From: Auraticoccus monumenti
Lineage (GTDB): Bacteria; Actinomycetota; Actinomycetes; Propionibacteriales; Propionibacteriaceae
Direction: 5' to 3'
DNA: 64,000 nucleotides
Assembly (NCBI RefSeq): GCF_900101785.1
Contig: NZ_LT629688.1
Coordinates: forward strand, 3,224,001 to 3,288,000
Shown here piece after piece: positions 17,381 through 28,154 of this stretch (its first letter is position 1; each line of letters starts with the position of its first letter). The notes under the pieces are model-generated. The model made no database searches, was not told the origin of the DNA, and was given only the letters and a program-made list of their open reading frames with translations. A program made the translations under genes and the position numbers.

Positions 17381-17860
17381 TCAGGCGGAGTGCGTGGGCC
17401 CGACGGCCGAGGCCAGTGCGTTGAGGGAGTCCTCGAGCTGGTCCTGGCTGACCAGGGGGAAGCCGACCTTCTTGAGCAGCTCGCGGTCGGTCACCTTGCT
17501 CCAGTCGTAGGTCAGGGTGACGTCGGTGCTGTCGCTGCTGGTGGACTTCAGCTCCCACAGCCACTCCCAGCCGGGGGGCTCGGTACCGGCGGGGGCGGTC
17601 TTCCAGCCGACCATGTGGTTCGGGTCGTAGGCCGTCACGTGGTTGTCGGTCTGGTACTCACCGCCCATGTGGTCGCCCTGCATGTTCATGGTGAAGACCT
17701 GCCCGACGCCGGTGATCCGGTCGGTGTGGTCGTCGGAGACGACGAAGCCGGAGCCGTCGAGCTCCTTGTGCCGGCGGGGCAGGGTGAGCACCTCGAAGAC
17801 GTCCTTGGCCGGGGCGTCGATGCTGCGGGTCACGCTGATGGAACCGTCGTGCTGGGTCAT
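17381..17860 (-). CDS. SRPBCC (START-like) family protein
   Basis: 159 residues with the START-like cavity fold: the N-terminal strand ISVTRSIDAPAKDVFEVLTLP, the central GVGQVFTMNMQ and VTAYDPNHMVGWKTAP strands, and a long C-terminal helix (SQDQLEDSLNALASAV). Such proteins bind hydrophobic ligands or act as cyclase- or aromatase-like enzymes. The ligand is unknown. It is convergent with the upstream lipoprotein gene; the 90 bp between them hold inverted GGCCG-rich sequence that may terminate transcription. Confidence 0.75.
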   Translation of the reverse strand: MTQHDGSISVTRSIDAPAKDVFEVLTLPRRHKELDGSGFVVSDDHTDRITGVGQVFTMNMQGDHMGGEYQTDNHVTAYDPNHMVGWKTAPAGTEPPGWEWLWELKSTSSDSTDVTLTYDWSKVTDRELLKKVGFPLVSQDQLEDSLNALASAVGPTHSA

Positions 17861-18367
17861 GCAGATCCTCTCCTTGGGTGGAGCCCCACGCTATGCGCAG
17901 CGCCCGGACCCGGCCTGGGCGGCCCCCTGCTGCTGTCTCGCGGGAGCCTGCCGGGGCACCGGCGGCAGCCCCCTCGGGCGCCACCGCCGCGGGGGACCTG
18001 GGTGGGTGCCGACCTCACGACGATCGAGGCCGCGAGTGCCCGCGGGGTGCGGCTCCCGTCAACAGGAACACCCCGGAGTACCGCCCGGACGGCCCTGACC
18101 GTAGCTCCTGGGCGATCAGGACAACGTCGCTTCCCAGACCTGGTTCTCACCCCGTCGACGTACAGGTTCGCGACCACGACGACGCTGCTCTGCTCCGAGG
18201 CCGGGAACGCGACGACGGCGACGGCCTGCTGAGCACGTCCACACCCAGCCACGAGCCCGTACCGCGTCGTAGCCGGTCCAGGACCACCGGCCGCTACAGT
18301 GACCGCGGCCCTGGTGATCCGCGCGCCGCCGCCGACCGGGCCCGCCGACGGAGGGGGAGGGGTCGAG
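17861..18367. other. 507-bp gap between divergent SRPBCC and MerR-Nudix genes
   Basis: No convincing gene. Near the right end, 18273-18290 has arms CCGGT/ACCGG around GGTCCAGGACC, followed by a -10-like TACAGT (18295-18300), about 68 bp before the MerR-Nudix start. This may be the promoter and autoregulatory dyad of that gene. Confidence 0.45.
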
Positions 18368-19588
18368 ATGGTGTGGAGCACGAGGCAGCTGGCCGACCTG
18401 GCGCACACGACGGTGCCCACGGTCCGTCATTACCACAAGGTGGGCCTGCTCGACCTCCCCGAGCGCGGCTCCAACGGCTACAAGCACTACGGGGTCCCCC
18501 ACCTGGTCCGTCTGCTGCAGGTCCTGCGGCTGAGCGACCTGGGCATGCCGCTGGCCAGGATCGCCGAGCTGGACCTCCCCGGGGCCGACCTGGACGAGGC
18601 GATCGAGCTGCTGGACGCCGAGCTGGCGGCGGCGACGGAGCGGATGGTCCGCGTCCGCGAGGAGCTCGCCGCCGTGCGGGACCACGGGTCGCCGGTGGAC
18701 GTCCCGAACGGTTTCGCCCCCGTGGCGCGTGAGCTCTCCGACGCACAGCGCGCCATGCTGATGATGTTCGCCGCCGTCCTCGACGAGGCCGACCTCGAGC
18801 AGCTCCGCCAGGCCATGCTCGTCCCCGACCCCGCCGTGGAGGAGTTCGAGGAGCTGCCCGAGGACGCCGACGACGCCACCGTCGACCTGCTGGTCGGGCG
18901 GATGATCGCCTCAGCCCGACGGACGCGGGAGTCCCATCCCGCGCTGCTGGACGCCACGGCCCGGTCCCCGCAGGGCGCGACGTCCGCGCAGCTCGCGATG
19001 GCCCGTGCCCTGGTGGAGTTCTACAACCCGACCCAGATCCGCGTCCTGGAGCAGGTGGACGCAGCCTTCCGGGACGAGGCCGAGGAGCCCGCCTCCGGCG
19101 AGGACGTCGCCGAGGACGTCGAGGGGTCGGTCGCCGAGGGAGCCACCGAGGTCGCGCCGGCGGTCACCCCCCGCGACACCCCGCCGCTGGTCGTCGGAGC
19201 CGCGCTGGCCGACCGGCTGGAGCGGCCCACGACGGTGCTCGCGGCCCGTCGTCGCCGCGGCGCCCTGGCCGGGTGGTGGGAGTTCCCCGGCGGCAAGGTC
19301 GAGCCGGGGGAGGCCCCGGTGGACGCCCTGGTCCGCGAGCTGGACGAGGAGCTCGGGCTGCGCGAGGTCACGGTGGGGGACGAGCTGCCGGCCCCCGACG
19401 GCGGCTGGCCGCTGCCGAACGGCTCGGCGCTGCGGGTGTGGTGGGTGGTGACCGCGGAGGAGGTCCGTCCCGGACCCGACCACGACGAGGTGCGCTGGCT
19501 GCGGCCGGACACCGTGCTGGACGTGGAGTGGCTCCCCGGGGACGTCCCGCTGGCCCAGCGGCTCGCCGACGGGCTGCTGGGCGGCTGA
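18368..19588 (+). CDS. MerR-family regulator fused to a Nudix (MutT-like) hydrolase
   Basis: 406 residues in one uninterrupted frame. Residues 1-70 are a MerR winged helix (WSTRQLADLAHTTVPTVRHYH, then NGYKHYGVPHLVRLLQVLRL), followed by a coiled-coil and helical domain to about 235. An acidic linker (236-270) leads to a Nudix domain that begins PLVVGAALADR and has a perfect Nudix box at 309-331 (GKVEPGE, RELDEELGL), preceded by WWEFPG as in MutT. The N-terminal half is closely related to the MerR at 40.5-41.4 kb. The Nudix part could sense an oxidised nucleotide or other nucleoside diphosphate and gate transcription. Confidence 0.85.
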   Translation: MVWSTRQLADLAHTTVPTVRHYHKVGLLDLPERGSNGYKHYGVPHLVRLLQVLRLSDLGMPLARIAELDLPGADLDEAIELLDAELAAATERMVRVREELAAVRDHGSPVDVPNGFAPVARELSDAQRAMLMMFAAVLDEADLEQLRQAMLVPDPAVEEFEELPEDADDATVDLLVGRMIASARRTRESHPALLDATARSPQGATSAQLAMARALVEFYNPTQIRVLEQVDAAFRDEAEEPASGEDVAEDVEGSVAEGATEVAPAVTPRDTPPLVVGAALADRLERPTTVLAARRRRGALAGWWEFPGGKVEPGEAPVDALVRELDEELGLREVTVGDELPAPDGGWPLPNGSALRVWWVVTAEEVRPGPDHDEVRWLRPDTVLDVEWLPGDVPLAQRLADGLLGG

Positions 19589-19608
19589 CCACGGCCCGCG
19601 CCGGGGCC

Positions 19609-20706
19609 TCACCAGCTGCCGGCGCCCAGCCAGAGCCAGCCACCGTCGTGCAGCGCCACCCAGCCCGCCCGGGCCCGGACCGAGGGCTGGTCACCGGTGG
19701 ACTGGTGCAGCTGCTCCAGCACCGCGCGCTCCGCGGACGGGACCGGGGCCAGCAGGGCGCTGACCACGTCGGCGTGGGCGGTGGGGTCGGAGACCTGCAG
19801 CGCGACGAGCCGGTCGTCGGCGGTGGTCAGGTGCACCTGGTCCCGACCGGACTCGCAGGCGACGTAGCCGTACCGACCGGCGGCGTCCTCCTCCAGCGGT
19901 CCGCAGCGGTACCCGAGCTCCTCCGCCACCCCGGTCGCCTCGTCGAGATCCACCCCGAGGTCCTTGCCCGCGTGGGTACGCGTCGGGGTGTCGTGGCTCT
20001 TCCCGAGGACGTCGACCCACCCGGCACCGGCGGGTCGGAGCTCGAACGCTCCCCAGGCGGTGCCGACCCGCACGGGGTCCCCGCCCTCCTCGGCCCCGCT
20101 GGCCTCCTCCAGGGCCCCCGACAGCGCGGTCAGGTCGGCGTCGGGGAGATCGAGCCCCAGCGCCACCGCGGCGAGGACCCGTGCGGCGACCGAGCCGTCC
20201 CCGGCGGAGTGGTCGACGGTGGCGCTCACCCCGGCCACCGCGCCGTCACCGACCTGCCAGTGCACCTCGGCCCAGTCCTCGGGCTCCAGGGCGAAGCAGA
20301 CGTGCTGCTCGGGCTCGTCGACCTCCACCACGCAGTCGAGCGCGGCGGCGTCGAGGGCGGTCAGGAGCTCCAGGGCCGGGGGAGGGGTCCAGCCGTCCCC
20401 GACGGTCGGGGGCGTCGTCGTGCCGGCGTCCCGGTCCGCGGTGGCCAGCCACCAGCCGAGGGCCCCGAGCCCGGCCAGCGTGACGAGCACGGCGAGCACG
20501 ACGGTGACCACCAGCGCGCGGCGGTCCGGGGGTGGTGGAGGAGGTGGGGGCGTCCCGGGAGGGGCCCAGACCGACGGGTCACCGGGGCGGGTGCTGCCCG
20601 GGGACGACTCGGCCCGGGGTGCGGACCAGCCGTTGGCCACGCCGGGGACCTCGTGCGACGGCTGCCCCTGCGGCGGAGGAGCGGGACCGGGGCCCTGGGC
20701 GGACAT
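19609..20706 (-). CDS. Single-pass membrane protein with Pro-rich cytoplasmic tail
   Basis: 365 residues. An N-terminal 85 residues rich in Pro/Gly/Ser (including PPPPPPPP) precede one transmembrane helix (ALVVTVVLAVLVTLAGLGALGWWL), then an extracytoplasmic domain with cysteines in LDCVVEV and HVCFAL and in YRCGPL and VACES, possibly two disulfides. No family recognised. Start ATG 20704-20706. It is convergent with the MerR-Nudix gene (20-bp gap) and lies 43 bp from the upstream SRPBCC gene on the same strand. Confidence 0.65.
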   Translation of the reverse strand: MSAQGPGPAPPPQGQPSHEVPGVANGWSAPRAESSPGSTRPGDPSVWAPPGTPPPPPPPPDRRALVVTVVLAVLVTLAGLGALGWWLATADRDAGTTTPPTVGDGWTPPPALELLTALDAAALDCVVEVDEPEQHVCFALEPEDWAEVHWQVGDGAVAGVSATVDHSAGDGSVAARVLAAVALGLDLPDADLTALSGALEEASGAEEGGDPVRVGTAWGAFELRPAGAGWVDVLGKSHDTPTRTHAGKDLGVDLDEATGVAEELGYRCGPLEEDAAGRYGYVACESGRDQVHLTTADDRLVALQVSDPTAHADVVSALLAPVPSAERAVLEQLHQSTGDQPSVRARAGWVALHDGGWLWLGAGSW

Positions 20707-20749
20707 GGCTGGGACCCTACCGCCGTCGCGAGCGGCCGGCGGCGGCCGC

Positions 20750-21175
20750 TCAGCCCGCGCTGACCCGGCGGCGAAAGCCCTCCAGCAGCACCGGCCAGTC
20801 CTGGAAGCGGCCGCGGTCGCGCAGGTTGTCCTCGTTCCAGCCACCGTGCTCGAGGTGGAGCGTGCAGCCGTCCTCGGCGGGGGCGAAGCGGACCATCACC
20901 TGGCTCGGGACCCCGCTGTCGTGGGCGAGCAGGAACGAGTGGCAGAGCAGCATGCCCGGTTGCCACAGGGTGATCCGACCCCACTCCTGCTCCGAGCCGT
21001 CGGCGTGCTGCTCGACGATGGACCCGCCCAGGCCCGGGGTGACCCGGACGCCGGTGAAGGTCGGGGCGTCGGCGGTGTACATCGGGTCCCACCACGAGCC
21101 GAGGTCGACGTAGGCGTCGAACGCCTCGGCCGGGGGGCACGGCAGCGGCAGGGTCACCTCGATCGGACGCGTCAC
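20750..21175 (-). CDS. SRPBCC/AHSA1-like protein
   Basis: 141 residues: the N-terminal IEVTLPLPCPPAEAFDAYVD, a WWDP motif, GVRVTPGLGGSIVEQ, the WGRITLWQPGMLLCHSF strand pair, and the terminal helix W-EDNLRDRGRFQDWPVLLEGF. This matches the Activator-of-Hsp90-ATPase-like branch of the START superfamily, whose bacterial members have varied and mostly unknown ligands. Probably cotranscribed with the downstream membrane protein. Confidence 0.75.
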   Translation of the reverse strand: MTRPIEVTLPLPCPPAEAFDAYVDLGSWWDPMYTADAPTFTGVRVTPGLGGSIVEQHADGSEQEWGRITLWQPGMLLCHSFLLAHDSGVPSQVMVRFAPAEDGCTLHLEHGGWNEDNLRDRGRFQDWPVLLEGFRRRVSAG

Positions 21176-21366
21176 GGTCCCACCCTGCCACCTGGCCGGG
21201 CTGCCGTCGGGCGCCCCGCCGGGGCTGAACGGGCTTCCGGGCGGGCAGTGCCGTCCCCGGTCCGTCGGGCTGCCGCGCGGACGGGCGTCCCGGGACGGGA
21301 CGTGACGGCGGGCGGGGCGCGACCTGCACGTCGCACCTCGCCCGCCGTCGGACCAGAGGGTAGGCC

Positions 21367-21975
21367 TCAGAGGGTCTGGGCCGCCACGATGAACGGTCCG
21401 GCCGCCTTCAGCACGGCGTCCTTGGTGGCCGGGGTCTCCAGGGCGCCCATGTACACGCCGCCCTCGGCCTTCTTCTCCTGCAGCACGCCGATGATGGCCG
21501 CGTGACGGGCCTCGACGCCGAAGATGCTCGCCGCCGCGGAGAGCAGCTCCTTCTCCTCGAAGAGGGAGGGGGCCGCACCCAGGTAGGCCTGGACACCCAG
21601 GTTCTCGAAGGTGAAGGCGGTCTCCAGGTAGCTGTCGAGGGAGTCGAAGGCTCCGCCGAAGTCGACCTGGGGAGCCGAGACGGCGGTGCCGCCCAGGGTG
21701 GCGATGGTGTCCTGGAGGGTCCAGACGTGGGCTTCCTCGTCCTTCTGGATGGCCTCCAGGTAGGTCGCGGTCTTCCCGTCTGCCAGACCGGCCTCGTTGC
21801 CCTGGCGGTAGAACTCCGCCTCCAGGTACTCCAGGGTGAGGGCGTAGTTGAGCACGTCCAGCGGGCCCTCGAAGTCACCGGCCTCGGCGAAGGCCCACTT
21901 GGCCCCCAGCATGTTCAGAGCGACGGCGCCCGGGATGGCGACGGCTGCGCCCTTGATCAGGTTCCTGCGGTTCAT
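21367..21975 (-). CDS. Tat-exported ferritin-like domain protein (copy 1)
   Basis: 202 residues. A twin-arginine signal (NRRNLIKGAAVAIPGAVALN, cleavage near WAFA) precedes a ferritin-like four-helix bundle. Iron-ligand-type residues are visible in LNYALTLEYLEAEFY, EAIQKDEEAHVWTL, FENLGVQAYLG and GVEARHAAIIG (E, ExxH, E, ExxRH). It is a paralog of the next gene, 26 bp upstream. Likely a cell-surface or extracytoplasmic di-iron protein; activity unknown. It lies at the end of the sortase-ferritin gene run. Confidence 0.8.
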   Translation of the reverse strand: MNRRNLIKGAAVAIPGAVALNMLGAKWAFAEAGDFEGPLDVLNYALTLEYLEAEFYRQGNEAGLADGKTATYLEAIQKDEEAHVWTLQDTIATLGGTAVSAPQVDFGGAFDSLDSYLETAFTFENLGVQAYLGAAPSLFEEKELLSAAASIFGVEARHAAIIGVLQEKKAEGGVYMGALETPATKDAVLKAAGPFIVAAQTL

Positions 21976-22001
21976 GTCTGTGTCTCCCTAGTCGCTTGTG
22001 C

Positions 22002-22664
22002 TCAGGACTCGATGAAGTCGCCGGCGGCGTCGAGGACCTCGTCCATCGTCATCGACTTCTCGAACGCTGCGGGGAACGGGTTCTCCCCCAGCAGGTCGGC
22101 GATGACGGCGGCGTGGCGGGACTCGACCCCGGCGATGGCGGCGGCGGCGGCGAGGATGTCGCCGTCCTCGATGCGCGGGACCTGACCGTGGTAGGCGGTC
22201 ACGCCGAGCTCCTCGAAGGCGGACGCGTTCTTGAGGAACATGTCCTTGTCGTCGAAGGTGCCGTCGGGGTAGACGAACTGGGGCTTCTCGGCCGGCGTGC
22301 CACCCAGGTCCTTGATGGTCTGGGTGAGCGCGTCGACGTGGGCCTGCTCGTGCTCGCCGATCGGCTCCACCAGCTCGAGGTCACGGCCCTCCAGGACGCC
22401 ACCGTCGATGCCCTGCTTGTAGAAGTCCGCCTCGAGGTACTCCAGGGTCAGGGCGTAGTTGAGGATCTCGAGGTCGTTGGCCGAGGCGTCGGCGAAGGCC
22501 ATCTGGTCGCGCAGCGTCGCCGCGACCAGGGTGGAACCGGCGCCGATGACGGCAGCGGTCTTGAGGAACCGACGACGGCTGTTCTCGTCGCGGAAGTTGA
22601 TCACGGGCTGGCCACCGAAGACGACGGGAGCCGCCGGTCGGACCATCCTGGCGAAGTCCTTCAT
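22002..22664 (-). CDS. Tat-exported ferritin-like domain protein (copy 2)
   Basis: 220 residues. Tat motif SRRRFLK sits unusually far in, at about residue 30, followed by a hydrophobic AAVIGAGSTLVAATL. The bundle repeats the copy-1 pattern: LNYALTLEYLEADFY, GEHEQAHVDAL, FEELGVTAYHG and GVESRHAAVIAD. The 28-residue N-terminal extension before the Tat motif (MKDFARMVRPAAPVV) is a difference from copy 1. Cotranscribed with copy 1. Tandem duplication is clear from sequence; function is not. Confidence 0.8.
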   Translation of the reverse strand: MKDFARMVRPAAPVVFGGQPVINFRDENSRRRFLKTAAVIGAGSTLVAATLRDQMAFADASANDLEILNYALTLEYLEADFYKQGIDGGVLEGRDLELVEPIGEHEQAHVDALTQTIKDLGGTPAEKPQFVYPDGTFDDKDMFLKNASAFEELGVTAYHGQVPRIEDGDILAAAAAIAGVESRHAAVIADLLGENPFPAAFEKSMTMDEVLDAAGDFIES

Positions 22665-22777
22665 GTCACATCCTTTGTTGGATCGGGTGTTGAGGGAGGA
22701 GCGGGGTGGGACGGTCGTTCAGCGGTGCACCACCTCTCGTGCGGGGGTGGGGTTTTCCGTCGCGTCCGGTGACGGGC

Positions 22778-23506
22778 TCATGAGGAGACCTCGGCCTGGA
22801 CGACGATGCGGAAGATCGGGTTGCCCTCGGGGTGGCAGGCGAAGAGCGTCACCTGACGCGCACGCGGGTCCTCGGGCTGGCGGAGGACGAACTCCTTGTA
22901 CTCCGCCTCGGGGACGATGGTCGTCTCGGTGACCGTGAACGTCGTCGGCTTCTCGCCGGTGTCCACCACCACCTCGTCACCGGGGGAGAGCTCGTCGAGC
23001 TCCTTGAACGGCTGGGTGTGGGTGTTGCGGTGCCCCGAGATCACCGAGTTGCCGAGCGAGCCCGGCATCGGGGTCCCCGGCCAGTGACCGGGGCCGCGCG
23101 TCAGGGCCTCCTCGTACACACCCTCGCCGTAGCTGACGTCCAGGCCGATGGCGGGGATCTCGATGCCGCCGAGCTCGCGGTACTCACCGGGCTCGGTGCT
23201 CACCGCGGAGACCTCCTCGTCGGAGACCGGGATGTCGAAGCCGCTGGCACCGGAGACGGCCGCGGCCAGCGCGTCGACGCTCGCGGCGTCGGGACGGCGG
23301 GGCTCGGGCGCCTCGGAGGCGGGACGGTCCGTGGCGCGCTCGACGATGCTGGGTCCCGGTGCGGCGGCGGTCTCGCGACCGAGCAGGTCCCCCCACGGCA
23401 CCAGCCACGGGGCGACGGCGACCACGGCCAGGACCGACACGGCGGCGACCCGGCGGAGACGGCGAGGGCGTGGGCCCTGGTCCACGGAGCTGTCGTCCTG
23501 CGACAT
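22778..23506 (-). CDS. Class E-type sortase
   Basis: 242-residue cysteine transpeptidase anchored by one N-terminal helix (VAAVSVLAVVAVAPWLVPW). The sortase core has GIEIPAIGLDVSYGEGV, RGPGHWPGT, GNSVISGHRNTH (catalytic H159), PGDEVVV and LFACHP (catalytic C224) with Arg233 in IFRIVV. The GPGHWPGT and CHP pattern is that of actinobacterial class E (SrtE) enzymes. It lies 113 bp upstream of the ferritin-like pair on the same strand. Neither ferritin-like protein has an LAxTG-type C-terminal signal, so its substrates lie elsewhere. Confidence 0.85.
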   Translation of the reverse strand: MSQDDSSVDQGPRPRRLRRVAAVSVLAVVAVAPWLVPWGDLLGRETAAAPGPSIVERATDRPASEAPEPRRPDAASVDALAAAVSGASGFDIPVSDEEVSAVSTEPGEYRELGGIEIPAIGLDVSYGEGVYEEALTRGPGHWPGTPMPGSLGNSVISGHRNTHTQPFKELDELSPGDEVVVDTGEKPTTFTVTETTIVPEAEYKEFVLRQPEDPRARQVTLFACHPEGNPIFRIVVQAEVSS

Positions 23507-23712
23507 CGGCTGGTCCCTTCGTCGGGTCACCGACCACTGGTCGGCCGAGGCGCTGGGCAGCAGCCTCACCCACCGTTCGCCACCCCCGACATCCCGGATT
23601 GGTCGGGTGCGGAACTTTCTCCGGGGCACGCCCGCCGGAGGGCGCGCGGCACCGCAGCACGGCCGGGACGTGGGCGGCCGGCCGACGCGAGGGGCCCGGG
23701 TCCCCGGGTGGC

Positions 23713-24639
23713 TCAGTCCGCCACGGGGGTCACGACCACCGGGACCGGTGAGCGCTGGAGCGAGATGACCACCACCGCGGCCACCACCATCGCGGCGCCG
23801 ATCGCCTGCGGAGGACCGAAGGGGTCCCCGAGGGCCGTCACGCCGATCACCACCGAGCTGACCGGCTCCAGGCACGACACCACGGCGGCGACGCTCGCCC
23901 CGGCCCAGCGCACCCCGGTCATCAGCAGGCTGAGGGCCAGCACCGTGCAGACCAGGGCCATCGGGACCACGGCCACGAGCACCGACGGCCCCGGGGTGGG
24001 GTCGAAGGTCCCCGTCAGCACACCGACCCCCACCTGGGTGGCCGCCGTGCCGCAGCAGACCAGCGCCGAGGACGCCACCCAGTCGGTGTCCGGGGGCAGC
24101 GTGTCCATCGAGACGTAGTAGACGGTGAACACCACCGCGGAGAGCAGGCCGGCGCCCACCCCGGTGGGGGAGAGCGCCCCGATCGGGCCGAGCATCGTCG
24201 CCCCCACCCCGAGCAGGGCCAGCAGCACCGCCACCACCAGCGGGACGCTGAGCCGCAGCCGTCGCCGGGCCAGGTCGAGCAGCACCACCATCACGGGCAT
24301 GGTGTAGAGCAGCAGGGAGGTGAGCCCGGCCGGGATCCGCTGCAGGGCGAAGAAGAAGAGGGTGTTCTGCAGGGCGTAGACCACCGCGCCCATCAGCAGC
24401 GGCTGCCAGACCTGGCGGCCACGTCCCCACGGCCGCCGGGCCACCACCACGACGAGCACCAGCACGGCGCTGGCGATCGCGAACCGCCAGCCGATCACCG
24501 TAGGGATGCTCGCGCCGGTGGCGAAGGCCTGGCGGCCGAAGAGCACCAGGAAGCCGTAGGCCAGCGCGGAGACCGCGCAGGCGATCACACCCAGCCGCAG
24601 GGTCCGGGCTCGGGTGGCAGGGTGCACGGCGGACAGCAT
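23713..24639 (-). CDS. DMT-superfamily (EamA) transporter
   Basis: 308 residues with about ten hydrophobic helices in two EamA halves (residues 15-145 and 155-295). YALQNTLFFFALQRIPAGLTSLLLYTMPV is the typical end of the first half; GASVAAVVSCLEPVSSVVIG ends the second. Likely exports amino acids or other metabolites. ATG 24637-24639 is chosen; the longer frame adds only a basic, low-complexity stretch that would overlap the divergent AraC-type gene. Confidence 0.85.
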   Translation of the reverse strand: MLSAVHPATRARTLRLGVIACAVSALAYGFLVLFGRQAFATGASIPTVIGWRFAIASAVLVLVVVVARRPWGRGRQVWQPLLMGAVVYALQNTLFFFALQRIPAGLTSLLLYTMPVMVVLLDLARRRLRLSVPLVVAVLLALLGVGATMLGPIGALSPTGVGAGLLSAVVFTVYYVSMDTLPPDTDWVASSALVCCGTAATQVGVGVLTGTFDPTPGPSVLVAVVPMALVCTVLALSLLMTGVRWAGASVAAVVSCLEPVSSVVIGVTALGDPFGPPQAIGAAMVVAAVVVISLQRSPVPVVVTPVAD

Positions 24640-24698
24640 GGCACCGCACCGGCGTGCGTGCCGACCCGACCAGCCCTCCGTCGTGGGACGATGCCGTG

Positions 24699-25148
24699 GT
24701 GAGCGGGAGCGCCTCCGAGGCACGTCGCCTGGCCGACCTGGTCCGGCTGCGACGCGTCCGGGACCGCATCGACCGGGAGTACGCGCAGCCGCTGGACGTC
24801 GAGGCGCTGGCCCGCGACGTGCACATGTCGGCCGGGCACCTCAGCCGGCAGTTCCGCCTGGCCTACGGCGAGCCGCCCTACTCCTACCTGATGACCCGGC
24901 GGATCGAGCGGGCCATGGCGCTGCTGCAGCGGGGGGACCTGAGCGTCACCGAGGTGTGCTTCGCGGTGGGCTGCTCCTCGCTGGGCACCTTCAGCACGCG
25001 GTTCACCGAGCTGGTCGGGGTGCCGCCGAGCGTCTACCGCGAGCAGGCGAGCGGGCCGGCCGCCGGGATGCCGCCGTGCGTGGCGAAGAAGGTCATCAGA
25101 CCGGTCAGGAATCGAGAAGCACCACCGGTCACCCCGGACCTAGCGTGA
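24699..25148 (+). CDS. AraC-family transcriptional regulator (DNA-binding domain only)
   Basis: 149 residues consisting essentially of the double helix-turn-helix AraC domain: YAQPLDVEALARDVHMSAGHLSRQFRLAYGEPPYSYL, then RIERAMALLQRGDLSVTEVCFAVGCSSLGTFSTRF and VGVPPSVYR. No sensor domain. GTG 24699 leaves about 60 bp for a shared promoter with the divergent DMT gene; GTG 24654 is the alternative. The VOC gene begins 5 bp downstream and is a likely partner. This AraC-VOC arrangement is common in actinobacteria. Confidence 0.8.
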   Translation: MSGSASEARRLADLVRLRRVRDRIDREYAQPLDVEALARDVHMSAGHLSRQFRLAYGEPPYSYLMTRRIERAMALLQRGDLSVTEVCFAVGCSSLGTFSTRFTELVGVPPSVYREQASGPAAGMPPCVAKKVIRPVRNREAPPVTPDLA

Positions 25149-25153
25149 CGTCC

Positions 25154-25564
25154 ATGGACATCACCATCCACCAGGCGTTCCTGCCCCACCACGACCACGA
25201 GGCCTCACTGGCCTTCTACCGCGACACCCTCGGCTTCGAGCTGCGCGACGACGTCGAGTACGGCGGCCAGCACTGGCTGACCGTCGGCCCGCCCGGCCAG
25301 CCCGGCACCTCTCTCGTGCTGCACCCGCCCTTCGCCGATCCCGGGATCACCGAGGAGGAGCGTCGGGTGGTCGGGGAGATGATGGCCAAGGGCACCTTCG
25401 CCAGCATCAACCTGGCCACCCCTGACCTCGACGCCACCTTCGAGCGGCTCCAGGCCGGAGCGGCCGAGGTCGTCCAGGAGCCGACCGAGCAGCCGTGGGG
25501 CATCCGCGACTGCGCCTTCCGCGACCCGGCCGGCAGCATGATCCGGATCTTCGAGGTGCGTTGA
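25154..25564 (+). CDS. VOC (glyoxalase/bleomycin-resistance fold) protein
   Basis: 136 residues with the paired beta-alpha-beta-beta-beta modules of the vicinal oxygen chelate superfamily: HDHEASLAFYRDTLGFELR, then a SINLATPDLDATFERLQAGAAEVV second module and CAFRDPAGSMIRIFE at the end. It follows the AraC-type gene closely. The substrate is unknown; the family covers glyoxalases, dioxygenases and drug-binding proteins. Confidence 0.8.
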   Translation: MDITIHQAFLPHHDHEASLAFYRDTLGFELRDDVEYGGQHWLTVGPPGQPGTSLVLHPPFADPGITEEERRVVGEMMAKGTFASINLATPDLDATFERLQAGAAEVVQEPTEQPWGIRDCAFRDPAGSMIRIFEVR

Positions 25565-25581
25565 GCGACCTCCTCCCGGGC

Positions 25582-25605
25582 GGCTCGCGGAACGGCCCGC
25601 GAGCC
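25582..25605. terminator. Terminator-like hairpin after the VOC gene
   Basis: A 9-bp perfect stem (25582-25590 and 25597-25605) with a 6-nt loop lies 18 bp after the VOC stop. It would separate this transcript from the UvrA-like gene. Confidence 0.6.
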
Positions 25606-25682
25606 CCCCGGATCTGGTTGGATCGGCCAGGGGCGGGTCGGCGGCGACCGCGTCGGCGGCCCCGTGCGAGCGAGGAGACGCC

Positions 25683-28070
<2,388 letters not shown>

Positions 28071-28118
28071 CCGGCGGCTCCTCGCGGCTGGCCCGCCGGG
28101 TCAGATGTGGGGAAGCCA

Positions 28119-28148
28119 TTGACAGGCAAGTTCTCACTTGCCTATGGT
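28119..28148 (+). promoter_or_regulatory. ArsR promoter with internal operator; leaderless start
   Basis: TTGACA (28119-28124) and TATGGT (28143-28148) are 18 bp apart. The spacer is filled by a perfect dyad GGCAAGT-TCTC-ACTTGCC (28125-28142). The ATG of the ArsR gene lies 7 bp after the -10, so transcription should start on or next to it. This is an autoregulated, leaderless arrangement. Confidence 0.7.
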
Positions 28149-28154
28149 GGAGCC

